From Vibrio artabrorum (GTDB lineage Bacteria; Pseudomonadota; Gammaproteobacteria; Enterobacterales; Vibrionaceae), in assembly GCF_024347295.1 (NCBI RefSeq), contig NZ_AP025458.1:1674001-1738000 (forward strand): a stretch of DNA of 64,000 nt, in the 5' to 3' direction. Below the pieces are notes generated by a model that saw nothing but the letters and a program-made list of their open reading frames with translations, was not told the origin of the DNA and did not search any database. The first letter of the stretch is position 1. Every line of letters begins with the position of its first letter. The position numbers and the translations under genes were made by a program. Below, piece by piece: positions 54,531 to 64,000 of this stretch.

Positions 54531-57371
54531 ATGGCATCTCCTCGTTTTTTAGTCGGCATTGACTTAGGCACAACCAATACTGTGGTTGCCTACTGTGAAA
54601 TTAACGACGACCTACAACACGCTCCCGTTTCCCTTTTCGAAATCGATCAGCTTATCGGCCCTGGTGAAGTGGTTCGTAAGCCTCTACTCCCATCGTTTCG
54701 TTACCACCCTGCACAAGGTCAAATCTCCCCTTCAGACCTAACTATGCCGTGGGAACCAAACCCAGTTGAAGGCGATATAAAGAATGTTATCGTCGGTGAG
54801 TGGGCGCGTGAATTGGGTGCTAAGGTTGAAGGTCGCCAAGTATCGAGTGCTAAAAGCTGGCTGTCACACCAAGCGGTGGATCGTAACTCCGACATTCTGC
54901 CTTGGGCTGGCGCAACTGACGTCGATAAAGTGTCCCCTGTTGTGGCAAGTGCAAGCTACCTCAACCACATTCGCCAAGCATGGAACTACCGTAACCCGAG
55001 CAACAAGCTAGAAGACCAAGATGTTGTGGTTACCGTTCCTGCTTCTTTCGATGAGACCGCACGTAAGCTAACACTCGAAGCCGCAGAACTGGCGGGCTTA
55101 GGTAATATTCTATTACTCGAAGAGCCTCAAGCGGTATGTTATGACTGGTATGCCCGTCACCAACAAACTGCAGCAGATGAACTTCAACAGATCCCGCTGA
55201 TTCTAGTATGTGATGTTGGCGGTGGTACCACCGACTTGAGCTTAATTGAAGCCAAATTCGATGCGAATAGCGACGGAAATACCGAGCTCGCACTTGACCG
55301 TATCGGCGTCGGCGAACACTTGATGTTAGGTGGTGATAACCTCGATTTAGCACTCGCTCACCTTGCTGAGCAACGCTTCAATCAAAACAAAAAGCTCAAT
55401 GCCTCTAGCCTAACTAAACTGATTCAACAAACTCGCGCCGCCAAAGAGAACCTGCTTTCAAGCAATGCACCCGATGATGTGAAGATCACCATGCTGGGCA
55501 GCGGTTCAAAACTGCTTGGCGGTACTAAGAGTATTGGCTTAACCAAAAAAGAAGTTCATCAAATCGCATTGGAAGGTTTCTTCCCGCTTTCTGAGTTTAC
55601 GGAAGTGCCAGACAAACGCCGCAGTGCTGTGGTTGAGTTTGGTCTGCCTTACGTAGCTGACCCTGCGGTGAGTAAGCACATTGCAGAATTCCTAGCAACA
55701 CATCAACAAGTGTCTAAAGCGGCATTGGAAAATTCAGACTCGATTGAGTTCGATGACACCAAACCTGCCATTCCAGTTGGCGTGCTACTCAATGGTGGTG
55801 TGTTTAACAGTGAATTGGTCACTGAGCGAATCACTCAGCTACTGGGCAACTGGAACGGTTCTCCAATCACAGTGCTTGATAACCCTCATCCAGATTGGTC
55901 TGTTGCATTGGGTGCGGTGGCCTTTGGTAAAGCTCGCCGTGGCGCACAACTGAAAATTGGTGGCGGTGCCGCTCGTTCTTACTTCTTACATTTGCAAGAA
56001 AAGAACAAGATGGGTAAAGCACTTTGCCTACTCGCGAAAGGGACTGAAGAAGGCCAAGAGATACGCTTAAACAGCCGTCGTTTCTCACTGACTTTAGGTG
56101 AGCCGGTACGATTTAATCTACTGACTTCCACTCACGATCAAATCGCTCACGATACCGTTATCCAAAACGGCATGATGGTCAATGTCGATGCAGACTTGTT
56201 CTCCCCTCTTCCACCGTATATTTCTACACTGGAAAGTTCCGGTACTACAGAACTTCAAGCCAACCAAAAAGAGCGTGTTGAAGTACTGCTAGCCTGCCAG
56301 CTAACCGAAGTCGGCACCCTAAAAATGGAGTGCGTAAGTACTGAAGATGACGCTAAGCGTTGGTTGTTGGAGTTTGAAGTCAGAAACAAGCAAAGCGATG
56401 AATCTGATACCTCCACACTTCATCCAAGATTGAGCGAATGCAAGGAACTGATTTCTCGCCTGTATAGCGGTAACAAGAAGAGTGCAGAGTCGAAAGAGAT
56501 CAAAACACTTGCCAAAGATCTTGAGAAACGACTTGGCAAACGTGACGAATGGGATTTCACAACCCTTCGTCACCTGTTTGATACCTTCTCTTTAGGCCGC
56601 AAGCGTCGTCGTCGATCAGAAGCACACGAGAAGAACTGGCTGCGTTTAGCGGGATACTCGCTACGTCCTGGGTTTGGTGATCCGACAGACTCATGGCGTA
56701 TCGAACAGATTTGGGGCCTTTACCAACAGAACATTCAGTTCAAGAACCACCAAGGCTGGACAGACTGGTGGGTATTCTGGCGCCGTGTCGCTGGCGGGCT
56801 TAACCAAGAGCAACAAGAAAGTATCTTAGCGGACATCGCTAAGTACCTTCACCCAGGCGCAATGAAGAACCCTAAGACAGCCAAAGATGCACAAGACAAT
56901 GGTTATGAAGCCATGGTTCGTTTAGCAGCGTCACTTGAGCAACTTGAGGTGGAAGACAAAGTGCTGCTGGCAAGTTGGTTCTTAAGCAAAGCGATCAACC
57001 ATAACCAATTTGAACAAGCGCACTGGTGGGCGCTAGGTCGACTGGCTTCAAGAACGCCTTTGTATGGTAGCCAACACAGCGTGATTCCTAGAGAGCAAGC
57101 TGAACAGTGGTTACCGAAACTGCTTGATCAGAACTGGCATAAAGAGCAGATGATCGCCTTTGCAGCGGTGATGATTTGTCGTAAAACCGGTGACCGTCAG
57201 TTTGATATCTCTGACGACTATCGCAATCAAGTGATTGAGAAGCTTAAACAAAGCAAGGTCCCTGATTCATGGTTAACATTAGTGAGTGAAGTGACTGAGC
57301 TTTCTGAAAGTGAGTCTAAACGCGTGTTTGGCGATGCATTACCAAGCGGATTGAGCCTAATTAATAGCTAG
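54531..57371 (+). CDS. Hsp70-family protein with C-terminal DUF3731 (946 aa)
   Basis: This 946-residue protein has VGIDLGTTNT at 8-17, phosphate-2 VCDVGGGTTDLSLIE and VLLNGGVFNSE, that is, an Hsp70 ATPase core related to the gene before it. A short beta-sandwich (LTEVGTLKMECVS) follows, then about 300 residues of DUF3731 (LSLGRKRRRRSEAHEKNWLRLAGYSLRPGFGDP; HWWALGRLASRTP). No DnaK-type lid is present. It forms a unit with DUF2760 and the shorter Hsp70. Substrates are unknown. Confidence 0.9.
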   Translation: MASPRFLVGIDLGTTNTVVAYCEINDDLQHAPVSLFEIDQLIGPGEVVRKPLLPSFRYHPAQGQISPSDLTMPWEPNPVEGDIKNVIVGEWARELGAKVEGRQVSSAKSWLSHQAVDRNSDILPWAGATDVDKVSPVVASASYLNHIRQAWNYRNPSNKLEDQDVVVTVPASFDETARKLTLEAAELAGLGNILLLEEPQAVCYDWYARHQQTAADELQQIPLILVCDVGGGTTDLSLIEAKFDANSDGNTELALDRIGVGEHLMLGGDNLDLALAHLAEQRFNQNKKLNASSLTKLIQQTRAAKENLLSSNAPDDVKITMLGSGSKLLGGTKSIGLTKKEVHQIALEGFFPLSEFTEVPDKRRSAVVEFGLPYVADPAVSKHIAEFLATHQQVSKAALENSDSIEFDDTKPAIPVGVLLNGGVFNSELVTERITQLLGNWNGSPITVLDNPHPDWSVALGAVAFGKARRGAQLKIGGGAARSYFLHLQEKNKMGKALCLLAKGTEEGQEIRLNSRRFSLTLGEPVRFNLLTSTHDQIAHDTVIQNGMMVNVDADLFSPLPPYISTLESSGTTELQANQKERVEVLLACQLTEVGTLKMECVSTEDDAKRWLLEFEVRNKQSDESDTSTLHPRLSECKELISRLYSGNKKSAESKEIKTLAKDLEKRLGKRDEWDFTTLRHLFDTFSLGRKRRRRSEAHEKNWLRLAGYSLRPGFGDPTDSWRIEQIWGLYQQNIQFKNHQGWTDWWVFWRRVAGGLNQEQQESILADIAKYLHPGAMKNPKTAKDAQDNGYEAMVRLAASLEQLEVEDKVLLASWFLSKAINHNQFEQAHWWALGRLASRTPLYGSQHSVIPREQAEQWLPKLLDQNWHKEQMIAFAAVMICRKTGDRQFDISDDYRNQVIEKLKQSKVPDSWLTLVSEVTELSESESKRVFGDALPSGLSLINS

Positions 57372-57425
57372 TTTTAAAAGCGGTGAGTTTGACAGACGAT
57401 CCATTTTAGTCACCAATTAGAAAAG

Positions 57426-57461
57426 AAAAAGCCACTTTCGATTTGTTGAAAGTGGCTTTTT
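57426..57461. terminator. Bidirectional terminator after the Hsp70 unit
   Basis: A 14-base perfect stem (AAAAAGCCACTTTC / GAAAGTGGCTTTTT), shared with the convergent small gene at 57544. Confidence 0.92.
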
Positions 57462-57543
57462 TATTGGTGGCTTAAGGCTGGTAGGTTTAATCGACTTATC
57501 GCTGTTTGGTTAATAGCCTCAGCCGTGTTGCTGTTGATCATGG

Positions 57544-57759
57544 TTAATGTTTGGTTCCAGTTGGGTTGATAGGGAAATCCGTATTTTCATAAATATCAGA
57601 TAGTTTTTTCGGTTTCTTCTCTTTTGCTCCTTTATTTGGTTGATTATGAGTTTCGCTTAAAAGCCATTGCTCATGCATTTTTGCTGAATCCAAAAATTCT
57701 GGATCCTCCATTGCTTCCTTGCGAAGTTTATTTACACGTTCGAGAGTCTCCCAAATCAT
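57544..57759 (-). CDS. Small hypothetical protein (71 aa)
   Basis: This 71-residue soluble protein has a Lys-rich middle (NKGAKEKKPKKLSDIYENTDF). It has an excellent Shine-Dalgarno (GGAGGTGAAG, spaced three to eight bases before the ATG), so it is very likely translated. The family is unknown. Confidence 0.7.
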   Translation of the reverse strand: MIWETLERVNKLRKEAMEDPEFLDSAKMHEQWLLSETHNQPNKGAKEKKPKKLSDIYENTDFPINPTGTKH

Positions 57760-58036
57760 AATACTTCACCTCCACTAAGGCAGTATTATTAATATAGCTA
57801 AAACTCAAAAAACTTCAAGTAAGCCAATGAGATAGCGATCTCAATTTAGTAAACTATCAGTATTTAACAGCCTGAAATTTTCATCAACCATCGAAGCCAA
57901 ATACCAGTCACTCCTTATGCATCTCGAAGATCATCACGTACAAAAAAAGCGAGCTAAATACTCGCTTCCTATCGATACCGTCAACACGCTACCCGTTTCA
58001 TTCCCTCACGCTTGACTTGGTTATATCACGCTTAAC

Positions 58037-58510
58037 TTATGCACGGTTGCCAATTTTCACCGTGCCGTTGGTAGCGAACCAAAGCGCTTCAGAACGACGG
58101 CGCCCCAACAAAATAGGACCATCATCATAGAACAAAAAATTCTTCCAATGTTTTTTAAACACTGACCACTTCGTTTCAAGGATGTTGTATTTTTCGTAAC
58201 AAAAATAAACCGTTACGTCATCTTGCCAATCGATAAAGTTAAGGATCTCTTCTGGCATGTCCGGTTCGTCGGCTTCCCAATTTGCCATCCAGCTGATCTC
58301 TTCTTTCCAGTTAGACGCTTTGCGTGGCCAGTCTTGTGAACTGAGTCTCTCTGCGTCTGGGCTTTGAGGGCTTACGTTCTCTTTCCAAAACTGAGACGCT
58401 CTTGCCTGTGTCATTGGCTTAATTTTTTCCAAGTCCTCTATTGGCAAAGGCATCGACTGGTGAGTAAAAATCCATTTTCTTTGGTATTCGTCCAAAGTGG
58501 TGTATGACAT
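58037..58510 (-). CDS. DUF2947 family protein
   Basis: This 157-residue, Trp-rich soluble protein (YQRKWIFTHQSMPL; FWKENVS; CYEKYNILETKWSVFKKHWKNFLFYDDGPILLGRRR) matches DUF2947, known mainly from Vibrionaceae and relatives. The ATG at 58510 has GAGGAAA upstream. The function is unknown. Confidence 0.75.
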   Translation of the reverse strand: MSYTTLDEYQRKWIFTHQSMPLPIEDLEKIKPMTQARASQFWKENVSPQSPDAERLSSQDWPRKASNWKEEISWMANWEADEPDMPEEILNFIDWQDDVTVYFCYEKYNILETKWSVFKKHWKNFLFYDDGPILLGRRRSEALWFATNGTVKIGNRA

Positions 58511-58662
58511 CAAATTTCCTCAAATATCTTCTCAGGCGAATGGATAACCATGCCTATCTGTTCTTTTTGGTGCAGCGGCGACTTGAGCATCGTTTAGATA
58601 TTCGCTGCCGCTAAACCTGTATTTCGGTTGAACGGGTATTTACGTCTAATGACGCTTTATGT

Positions 58663-59250
58663 CTAAAGAACGCGCTTGTCTTGCCAATTTGGGTTAACTA
58701 ACGCCGTCAATATATGGTCTTCCCATTTACCGTTAATCTGCAAATAATCTTTAGCAAATCCCTCACGGACAAAACCTAAATGTGCCAACACACCTGCACT
58801 GCGCTCATTATGAGGCATGTAAGTTGCAATAAGGCGATGCATATTCTGCACATTAAACATGTAGTCTTTTGCCATTCTCAAGCCTCTGCGCATGTACCCT
58901 TGGCCCTGTGCGCGTTCAGCCAGTGAGTAACCCACACTACACGCATAGAACGGGAATCGAGACAAATTGCCTAAAGATATTGTGCCAAGCATCTCATTAG
59001 AGTCAGCATTGATCAGTAAACAGTAATAACCGAGCCCCATTTTATGAAGCTCGCTTAACTTAATCAGTCGTTGCGCCCAACCTTCTCTTTTGAAGAACGC
59101 CTCTTCACGAGTAGGCTCCCATGCTTTAAGGTGCTCTTTATTTATCTGAAAGTACTCACTGATCATACTTGCGTCTTCGATTTCCGCAGTACGTAGAATG
59201 AGGTTCCCATCGCGCATGTAAACGCGTTCTGGTGTACTTAAATCTTCCAT
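58663..59250 (-). CDS. rimJ: Ribosomal protein S5 alanine N-acetyltransferase
   Basis: This 195-residue GNAT enzyme has LILRTAEIEDASMISEYFQINKEHLKAWEP at the N-terminus, the acetyl-CoA loop YSLAERAQGQGYMRRGL and the closing NERSAGVLAHLGFVREGFAKDYLQINGKWEDH, as in RimJ. It acetylates the N-terminal Ala of S5. It lies 33 bases downstream of tyrR on the same strand, so it is probably co-transcribed. Confidence 0.9.
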   Translation of the reverse strand: MEDLSTPERVYMRDGNLILRTAEIEDASMISEYFQINKEHLKAWEPTREEAFFKREGWAQRLIKLSELHKMGLGYYCLLINADSNEMLGTISLGNLSRFPFYACSVGYSLAERAQGQGYMRRGLRMAKDYMFNVQNMHRLIATYMPHNERSAGVLAHLGFVREGFAKDYLQINGKWEDHILTALVNPNWQDKRVL

Positions 59251-59283
59251 TTGTTGTTTCTTAACCCGTTAACTTGTTCGGTT

Positions 59284-60831
59284 TCATCCGTTCTTTCTGA
59301 TCCCATAATCACGAAGCTTGTTCGCAATTGAGGTATGAGAGACGTTCAAACGTTTTGCCAATTTACGGCTCGATGGGAACGACTGATAAAGCTTCTCGAG
59401 TATCTGCGATTCGTAATCCTTCATGATCTCGTCAAGCGAGCCGTTTAAGCTTAAGTTCGCCATTCCAGCCGTCATGGTATCAAGCTGTGGCAAATGAAAC
59501 TGCTCAACGGTTAACGTATCTGAATCCAACTCGGTGAGTGCACGTAAGACCATGTTGTCCAACTGACGGATGTTACCCGGCCATTGATAATTACTGAGCT
59601 GGTCGATCAACTCTTGAGTGAGTTTAGGCTTAAGCATGCCGAGCTGCTGCGAGTATTTCGCAACAAAAAGTTCCAACAATGGCGCGACATCATTAGAGCG
59701 TTCACGCAAAGCGGGGATCGATAGAGTCAATACATTCAAGCGGTAGAACAGATCTTCACGAAACGAACCTGAATCTGCGAGTTCAGAAAGGCGGTGACGC
59801 GTTGATGCGATAATACGAACATCTGCGTGCATCTCTTCTTCTTCCCCTACACGACGGAATGAACCATCTTGCAGAAAGCGCAGTAATTTGATTTGTAGAT
59901 GTGGGCTCATTTCACCAATTTCATCTAAAAATACTGTACCGCCATTGGCTTGTTCAAAGATGCCTTTGTGGCCTTGTTCATGATTGAACGAACCCGGAGC
60001 ATGACCAAATAATTCCGTTTCAGCGACGTCATCCGGCATCGACGCACAGCTTAGAATCAGAAAAGGGAATGAAGATCGATTTGAACGGTTATGACACGCT
60101 TTCGCCAACATCTCTTTACCGGTTCCGGTATCCCCTTCAATAAGCAGAGGCTGATCTAGCATGGATAGCTTTTTCGCTTGACTGATCAAGACCTTATGAC
60201 GATTAGAGACACCAACAAAATGTTCAAACCCTAGATTATTCTGTTCTGGGATAACATCTGTCGCGTTCATCTCTTGGTTGCAAGAGCGAATCGTCATGAC
60301 GGCACTCGCTAGCACCGCTTCGTTGACGTCGCCGCCAAGATAAATCGGCAATATCTCTATAGAAAAATCTAAGCCGTTTAGCACCACAACTTCTCGATGG
60401 CGTGCTACATTGCCTTCGATCCAGCGAGCAAAATTAAAGCTAGGAACGAACGTTGCCAATGGTTCGCCGATCACTTCCTCTTCTTGCTTACCAAAGAGGT
60501 TCAGTGCCGCGTGGTTTGCCATATCGACAGAACCCTTCAGGTCAATCGCAATCACGGGATCAGGTAAATTTGCGAGCAGTGCAATCAGTTCGGTGTTATG
60601 CCTTTCACTCGGCATAAATTGGATTTTACGCACATCCTTAACACCTGAAATTCGGCGGATCTCAGCCATAAGTTCACTAAAAGCATCAAAATGAATATCT
60701 GGGCAGTTAAGATAAATAATGCCTTTAATATCAATCTCAATGCCTCTTAAATCGATGCTTTTTGAGGCCAAGATATCGAGCAACTCACGTGTTAAGCCGA
60801 GTCTGTCTTCACACAATACTTCAAGACGCAC
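59284..60831 (-). CDS. tyrR: Transcriptional regulator TyrR
   Basis: This 515-residue regulator of aromatic amino-acid genes has an N-terminal ACT domain (about 1-75, MRLEVLCEDRLGLTRELLDILAS), a PAS domain (about 80-190), an AAA+ domain with Walker A GDTGTGKE and Walker B GGTVFLDEIGEM, and a C-terminal helix-turn-helix (SSRKLAKRLNVSHTSIANKLRDYGI). The loop where sigma-54 activators have GAFTGA reads GSFNHEQ, as expected for TyrR, which acts on sigma-70 promoters. Confidence 0.95.
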   Translation of the reverse strand: MRLEVLCEDRLGLTRELLDILASKSIDLRGIEIDIKGIIYLNCPDIHFDAFSELMAEIRRISGVKDVRKIQFMPSERHNTELIALLANLPDPVIAIDLKGSVDMANHAALNLFGKQEEEVIGEPLATFVPSFNFARWIEGNVARHREVVVLNGLDFSIEILPIYLGGDVNEAVLASAVMTIRSCNQEMNATDVIPEQNNLGFEHFVGVSNRHKVLISQAKKLSMLDQPLLIEGDTGTGKEMLAKACHNRSNRSSFPFLILSCASMPDDVAETELFGHAPGSFNHEQGHKGIFEQANGGTVFLDEIGEMSPHLQIKLLRFLQDGSFRRVGEEEEMHADVRIIASTRHRLSELADSGSFREDLFYRLNVLTLSIPALRERSNDVAPLLELFVAKYSQQLGMLKPKLTQELIDQLSNYQWPGNIRQLDNMVLRALTELDSDTLTVEQFHLPQLDTMTAGMANLSLNGSLDEIMKDYESQILEKLYQSFPSSRKLAKRLNVSHTSIANKLRDYGIRKNG

Positions 60832-60976
60832 AGATAGTCCTATTATAGGTGTCAGGATAAGTTGACAGTAGTGTGGATTAAGCTCTAAGTTCAGTCAAGA
60901 AGAAGAGTAAACATATGTTTACTCTTGCTGATTAAACGGCTTAAGTCTCATACACTTATTTCAACGCTATGCACTT

Positions 60977-62029
60977 TTATTTCAAAGTAATACGCTTTAT
61001 TTCAGAAAGGACAGCTCTGCGGAGGTCTGATAACTTTACTTTTCGATCCTTATGCCAAGGTATCGGACGAAGTAACGTCATGGCTTTTAAACCTAATCGT
61101 GCAGTTAGAATACCGACACCTAAGCCCTGTCCAGCCCTTGCAGAGACTTTACCGGCAAGGTCCATTGAGACCAGGTCCATGCTTGCATCTATCGCCAATT
61201 CACTGGCACCCGCAGCGGCCATGTTGATCAAGACCAACTTGAACAACTTAATGCGCGACCAGTAACCAAGCTCAATACCATAGACATCAGCAAGCTTGTC
61301 TATCATCGTAAAGTTGCGCCACGCCACCAGCAACATGTCGGCCGCCGCTAACGGGCTAACCGCAACCAAAGCCGCAGATTCCGTTGAGAATTTAGTGACG
61401 ATTTGAGTCGCGAGCTTATCTTGCTGACTCACAACGAGCGCATCATACATATCCAACACTTCCGCATCGCTATGTGCAGGATTGATACTGTTTCGCCATT
61501 TATCATACGCTGGAGACTCGGCAACAATACCGCCCTGTTTAGCGATATTTTCACAAAATGCTTTGCCTTTACCGACACTTTGACTTCGTAATAGCTCTTC
61601 GCTCTGTTGTTGCACAGTGAAGTGGTCTTTCAGTGAACGCAGCTTCCACAATTCTTTGCCTATTGCGCCCAAGCCCAACGAAGCCATCGCAGCAATGAAA
61701 CCAGCCCAACCGAGCGCAAGCCAGTCTGCTGATTGAATCGCGGTGATGACTGAGTCAATCGCTTGCCAGCCAACTAAGCCTGAAAACGCGATCAACAAAC
61801 CAGAAACAAAGCGCTTTTTCTTCTTACTTGGACGAATCACTTGTTCCAGTTGTTGTTCGGCTTCACCATCGAGTTCCGTTTCAACTTGTGGTGCAACTGG
61901 TACGAATTTTTCTTGTTCGGAGAATAGCTGCTGAGCGCCCAATTCCGGGCTAACTGTGCTCTTGTCTTGCTCATCAAAAGAGGCCTTCAACGGTTCATCA
62001 AAGACCTGTTTCGTTTTTAATTCACTCAT
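60977..62029 (-). CDS. ycjF: YcjF-family inner-membrane protein
   Basis: This 350-residue protein has an acidic N-terminal 75 residues, two helices (about 75-125, [20 protein letters not shown] and [18 protein letters not shown]) and a DUF697/TIGR01620 C-terminal domain ([31 protein letters not shown]). It lies 14 bases after ycjX, as in the E. coli psp regulon order ycjX-ycjF-tyrR. Confidence 0.93.
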   Translation of the reverse strand: MSELKTKQVFDEPLKASFDEQDKSTVSPELGAQQLFSEQEKFVPVAPQVETELDGEAEQQLEQVIRPSKKKKRFVSGLLIAFSGLVGWQAIDSVITAIQSADWLALGWAGFIAAMASLGLGAIGKELWKLRSLKDHFTVQQQSEELLRSQSVGKGKAFCENIAKQGGIVAESPAYDKWRNSINPAHSDAEVLDMYDALVVSQQDKLATQIVTKFSTESAALVAVSPLAAADMLLVAWRNFTMIDKLADVYGIELGYWSRIKLFKLVLINMAAAGASELAIDASMDLVSMDLAGKVSARAGQGLGVGILTARLGLKAMTLLRPIPWHKDRKVKLSDLRRAVLSEIKRITLK

Positions 62030-62043
62030 ATTGATTACCTCGT

Positions 62044-63417
62044 TTACTTCAACTTATCGCCAATGAGATACTCTATAACTTTGTCGACTCTTAGATGCTG
62101 GCAAGGTTCATCAGAGTGTTGTTCCATCGGCCTAAAGCTTGTGAAATCAAATTGGTTGGTTTCCCAATACTGTTTATTCGGCAGTTTGCGTGGCACCTCA
62201 CCGGGATACATGGTTTGAGGGACATTATCTAAAGTCACACCTTGCAGCGCAGGGACGTTTGACGCACCTGATGAAATATACCCTGCACTTGTCGCTTGAA
62301 TAGATGCGATGCTCATGCAACTCATATCGATGTGCTCGAACGCAGCCTGTTGCCAAGCCGGATGCACCATCTGTTGTAACAGTGACACCAAGTTCGGATG
62401 TTGATCCGGTGTCACGTGATCGGCTTTGGTCGCGGCAAACAAGATCTTGTCGATCTTCGGCGCAAATAGACGTCTTAATATATTGCTTCGACCATATTTA
62501 AAGCTCTTCAATAACTGTTCTAACGCACCACGCATGTCCATGAAAGAGTCATAGCCCGCGTTGAGTGGTTGCAAACAGTCCACGAGTACGATTTGTCTGT
62601 CAAAGGTCGCAAAGTGATTCTTGTAGAACGCTTTGACGACCTTCTGTTGGTACTCTTCATAACGCGCTTTCAGTACCGCATAGTTGCTGGTTTTAGAAAA
62701 TCGCTCCTCAGGCGCCACACACGGGAAAAATTGCAGCACAGGCGCACCTTCAAGCTCACCCGGTAATACGAAGCGCCCTGGTTGTACCCAATGCAAACCA
62801 TGGCGCTTGCACGCATGAAGATACTGAGTGTAGCGATCCGCAATGGCGGCTAATTTCTTTTCGTCGACTTCTGCCAATAAATCAATCTCACCGCGCAGGG
62901 TATTCCAGTCTCGCGAATAAGTTTCTCTATCGCCTTTCAATGCCGCAAACTGAGATTGGCTCCAAGTATCAAAATCCATATCCAACAGAGGCAAGTCAAG
63001 CAGCCACTCGCCCGGATAATCAACAATATCGAGATACAACGTTCTGTTTTTAACCAGTAGCTTCTTGGCACCTTTCGCTGGCTTATATTTGATGGCTAAA
63101 CGAATTTCACTGACATCACGCGTTGGCACGGGCCACTCTGGAGGCTGCGTGTTTAATGACTCCATGGCTTCGTCATAAGAGAAGCGTGGGATCATCATAT
63201 TATGTTGTGGTACACGCTTTGCTCCAATAATCCGGCCATCTCTAGCCGATGCAAGAAGCGGCAAATTTTTGTGAGTAGAAGTATGAAGAAGCTGATTAAC
63301 CAACGAAGTAATAAACGCTGTTTTACCCGCACGAGAGAGCCCCGTAACCGCGACTCTAAGGTGAGAATCCGTTCCTCTACTGATAAAGTCACTCATTTCT
63401 TGAGCTAGGTGTTTCAT
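62044..63417 (-). CDS. ycjX: YcjX-family GTPase-like protein
   Basis: This 457-residue P-loop protein (DUF463) has Walker A GLSRAGKT at 26-33, the switch-2-like [14 protein letters not shown], and a guanine-specificity-like [14 protein letters not shown]. coli YcjX and YcjF are in the phage-shock regulon. It is followed by ycjF. No sigma-54-type promoter was confidently located. Confidence 0.93.
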   Translation of the reverse strand: MKHLAQEMSDFISRGTDSHLRVAVTGLSRAGKTAFITSLVNQLLHTSTHKNLPLLASARDGRIIGAKRVPQHNMMIPRFSYDEAMESLNTQPPEWPVPTRDVSEIRLAIKYKPAKGAKKLLVKNRTLYLDIVDYPGEWLLDLPLLDMDFDTWSQSQFAALKGDRETYSRDWNTLRGEIDLLAEVDEKKLAAIADRYTQYLHACKRHGLHWVQPGRFVLPGELEGAPVLQFFPCVAPEERFSKTSNYAVLKARYEEYQQKVVKAFYKNHFATFDRQIVLVDCLQPLNAGYDSFMDMRGALEQLLKSFKYGRSNILRRLFAPKIDKILFAATKADHVTPDQHPNLVSLLQQMVHPAWQQAAFEHIDMSCMSIASIQATSAGYISSGASNVPALQGVTLDNVPQTMYPGEVPRKLPNKQYWETNQFDFTSFRPMEQHSDEPCQHLRVDKVIEYLIGDKLK

Positions 63418-63555
63418 TTGAACGACTCCGTAATAGTTCAGTTAACGAGTATTAAAAGTTGCAGCGTTAACCGACTGACTGCTCCCTCAAGGGATTGTTG
63501 AATATTGGTGGTTTTGCTGATTAGTATGCAATACACATTCTTAATGTTAGATGAA

Positions 63556-63592
63556 TAAAAGCCCCCGACTACATTCATAATCAGGGGCTTTA
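63556..63592 (-). terminator. Terminator of the small membrane protein gene
   Basis: AAGCCCCTGA / TCGGGGGCTTTT on the minus strand ends with a T run, between the 61-residue protein gene and ycjX. Confidence 0.75.
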
Positions 63593-63615
63593 GAATTTCT
63601 TACGATATCCGACTT

Positions 63616-63801
63616 TTAATCGTCTTCAATCAACTTGTAGATAACAAATAGTGCTATCTCTGCAATTAACCACAGCGCACAAGTAATTGTCACGTATTTA
63701 TTATCAAAGATACTGATCCCTTTCAAGATCAGGTCGTAACCAATAAAAGCACCTATCACCACTGCCAAGATAATCTGTAGGATCCGAATAAAACGAGGCA
63801 T
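63616..63801 (-). CDS. Small two-helix membrane protein (61 aa)
   Basis: This 61-residue protein has two helices (IRILQIILAVVIGAFIGYDLIL and ITCALWLIAEIALFVIY) with an acidic KLIEDD tail. AGGAGAGA lies just upstream (ACATAGGAGAGAGGAATG context). Its position between ycjX and the region where psp genes often lie suggests an envelope role, but I do not recognise the family. Confidence 0.6.
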   Translation of the reverse strand: MPRFIRILQIILAVVIGAFIGYDLILKGISIFDNKYVTITCALWLIAEIALFVIYKLIEDD

Positions 63802-63965
63802 TCCTCTCTCCTATGTTCTTATATCAAACGATGTGTTTATCACTATATCATTGATAATATGACAAAAGTGCAGATAATGCTGCATTTTTATTCTTCACTT
63901 TCAGTCCTGTTTTACAATTCAAACACTCAAAACAGGATAATTTGCATGTTTTCGGCGTTCGTTAA

Positions 63966-64000
63966 TTACGCTTTCTCAGCTTCTGCAATTTTCACTTTCC
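63966..64000 (-). CDS. 3' end of a gene running off the window
   Basis: On the minus strand the last codons read KVKIAEAEKA and a stop at 63966-63968. Only about eleven codons are inside the window, so the protein cannot be named and even coding is a guess from composition. Confidence 0.25.
   Translation of the reverse strand, partial: KVKIAEAEKA

Overview
The window reads as a piece of a Vibrio chromosome, most likely from the Splendidus clade. The supporting signs are moderate-to-low GC, a VC0807-type membrane protein, a MipA/OmpV porin, NqrM, and gene orders typical of Vibrionaceae such as hrpA beside an OmpA-like barrel, tyrR-ycjF-ycjX, and pheS-pheT. The genus call is inference from protein resemblance and gene order; no database search was run.

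Layout. 0-18.6 kb is mostly small, ordinary transcription units: a VC0807 membrane protein, a VirK/YbjX protein, a CoA-disulfide reductase with a rhodanese tail, a LysR/MFS divergent pair, and a nucleoside salvage unit (PnuC-type transporter, nucleoside phosphorylase, YeiL-like regulator) with a long hairpin-rich leader. These are followed by an ionotropic-glutamate-receptor-like gene cut in two by an IS5-family element, a DUF134/NifX-like/NqrM-like metal-cluster group, a cidA/cidB (lrgAB) pair with a divergent LysR, and YagU. 18.6-29.3 kb is a decaying accessory region. It holds a broken secreted nuclease, a carbohydrate-binding protein, an esterase with a stop codon inside a tetranucleotide repeat, a hydrolase split by an IS3-family element, a second hydrolase frameshifted before its catalytic His, three copies (one intact) of a 112-residue orphan gene, and solo IS ends. 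29.4-35.9 kb is a sugar-utilisation cluster (LysR; GH4 phospho-beta-glucosidase, ChbG-like deacetylase, glucose-family PTS IIBC, TDT-family transporter, NagB) that fits uptake and breakdown of a GlcNAc-containing disaccharide such as chitobiose.

36-64 kb is core genome: pheST, a DnaT-like/lambda-P-like overlapping gene pair, an OmpA-like barrel, hrpA, a MipA-type porin, a TerB-like protein, a DEDD exonuclease, a CHASE-GGDEF diguanylate cyclase, a DUF2760-Hsp70-Hsp70 unit, DUF2947, rimJ, tyrR, ycjF and ycjX. Beyond ycjX lies a small two-helix membrane protein in the position where phage-shock genes are often found.

The best leads are (i) the DUF2760-Hsp70-Hsp70(DUF3731) unit, a membrane-anchored protein with two divergent Hsp70s; (ii) the structured leader with an intrinsic terminator ahead of the pnuC-like operon; (iii) the TAGA repeat whose length decides whether an esterase is full length; and (iv) the two IS insertions, whose targets can be rebuilt exactly by removing the element and one target-site copy.
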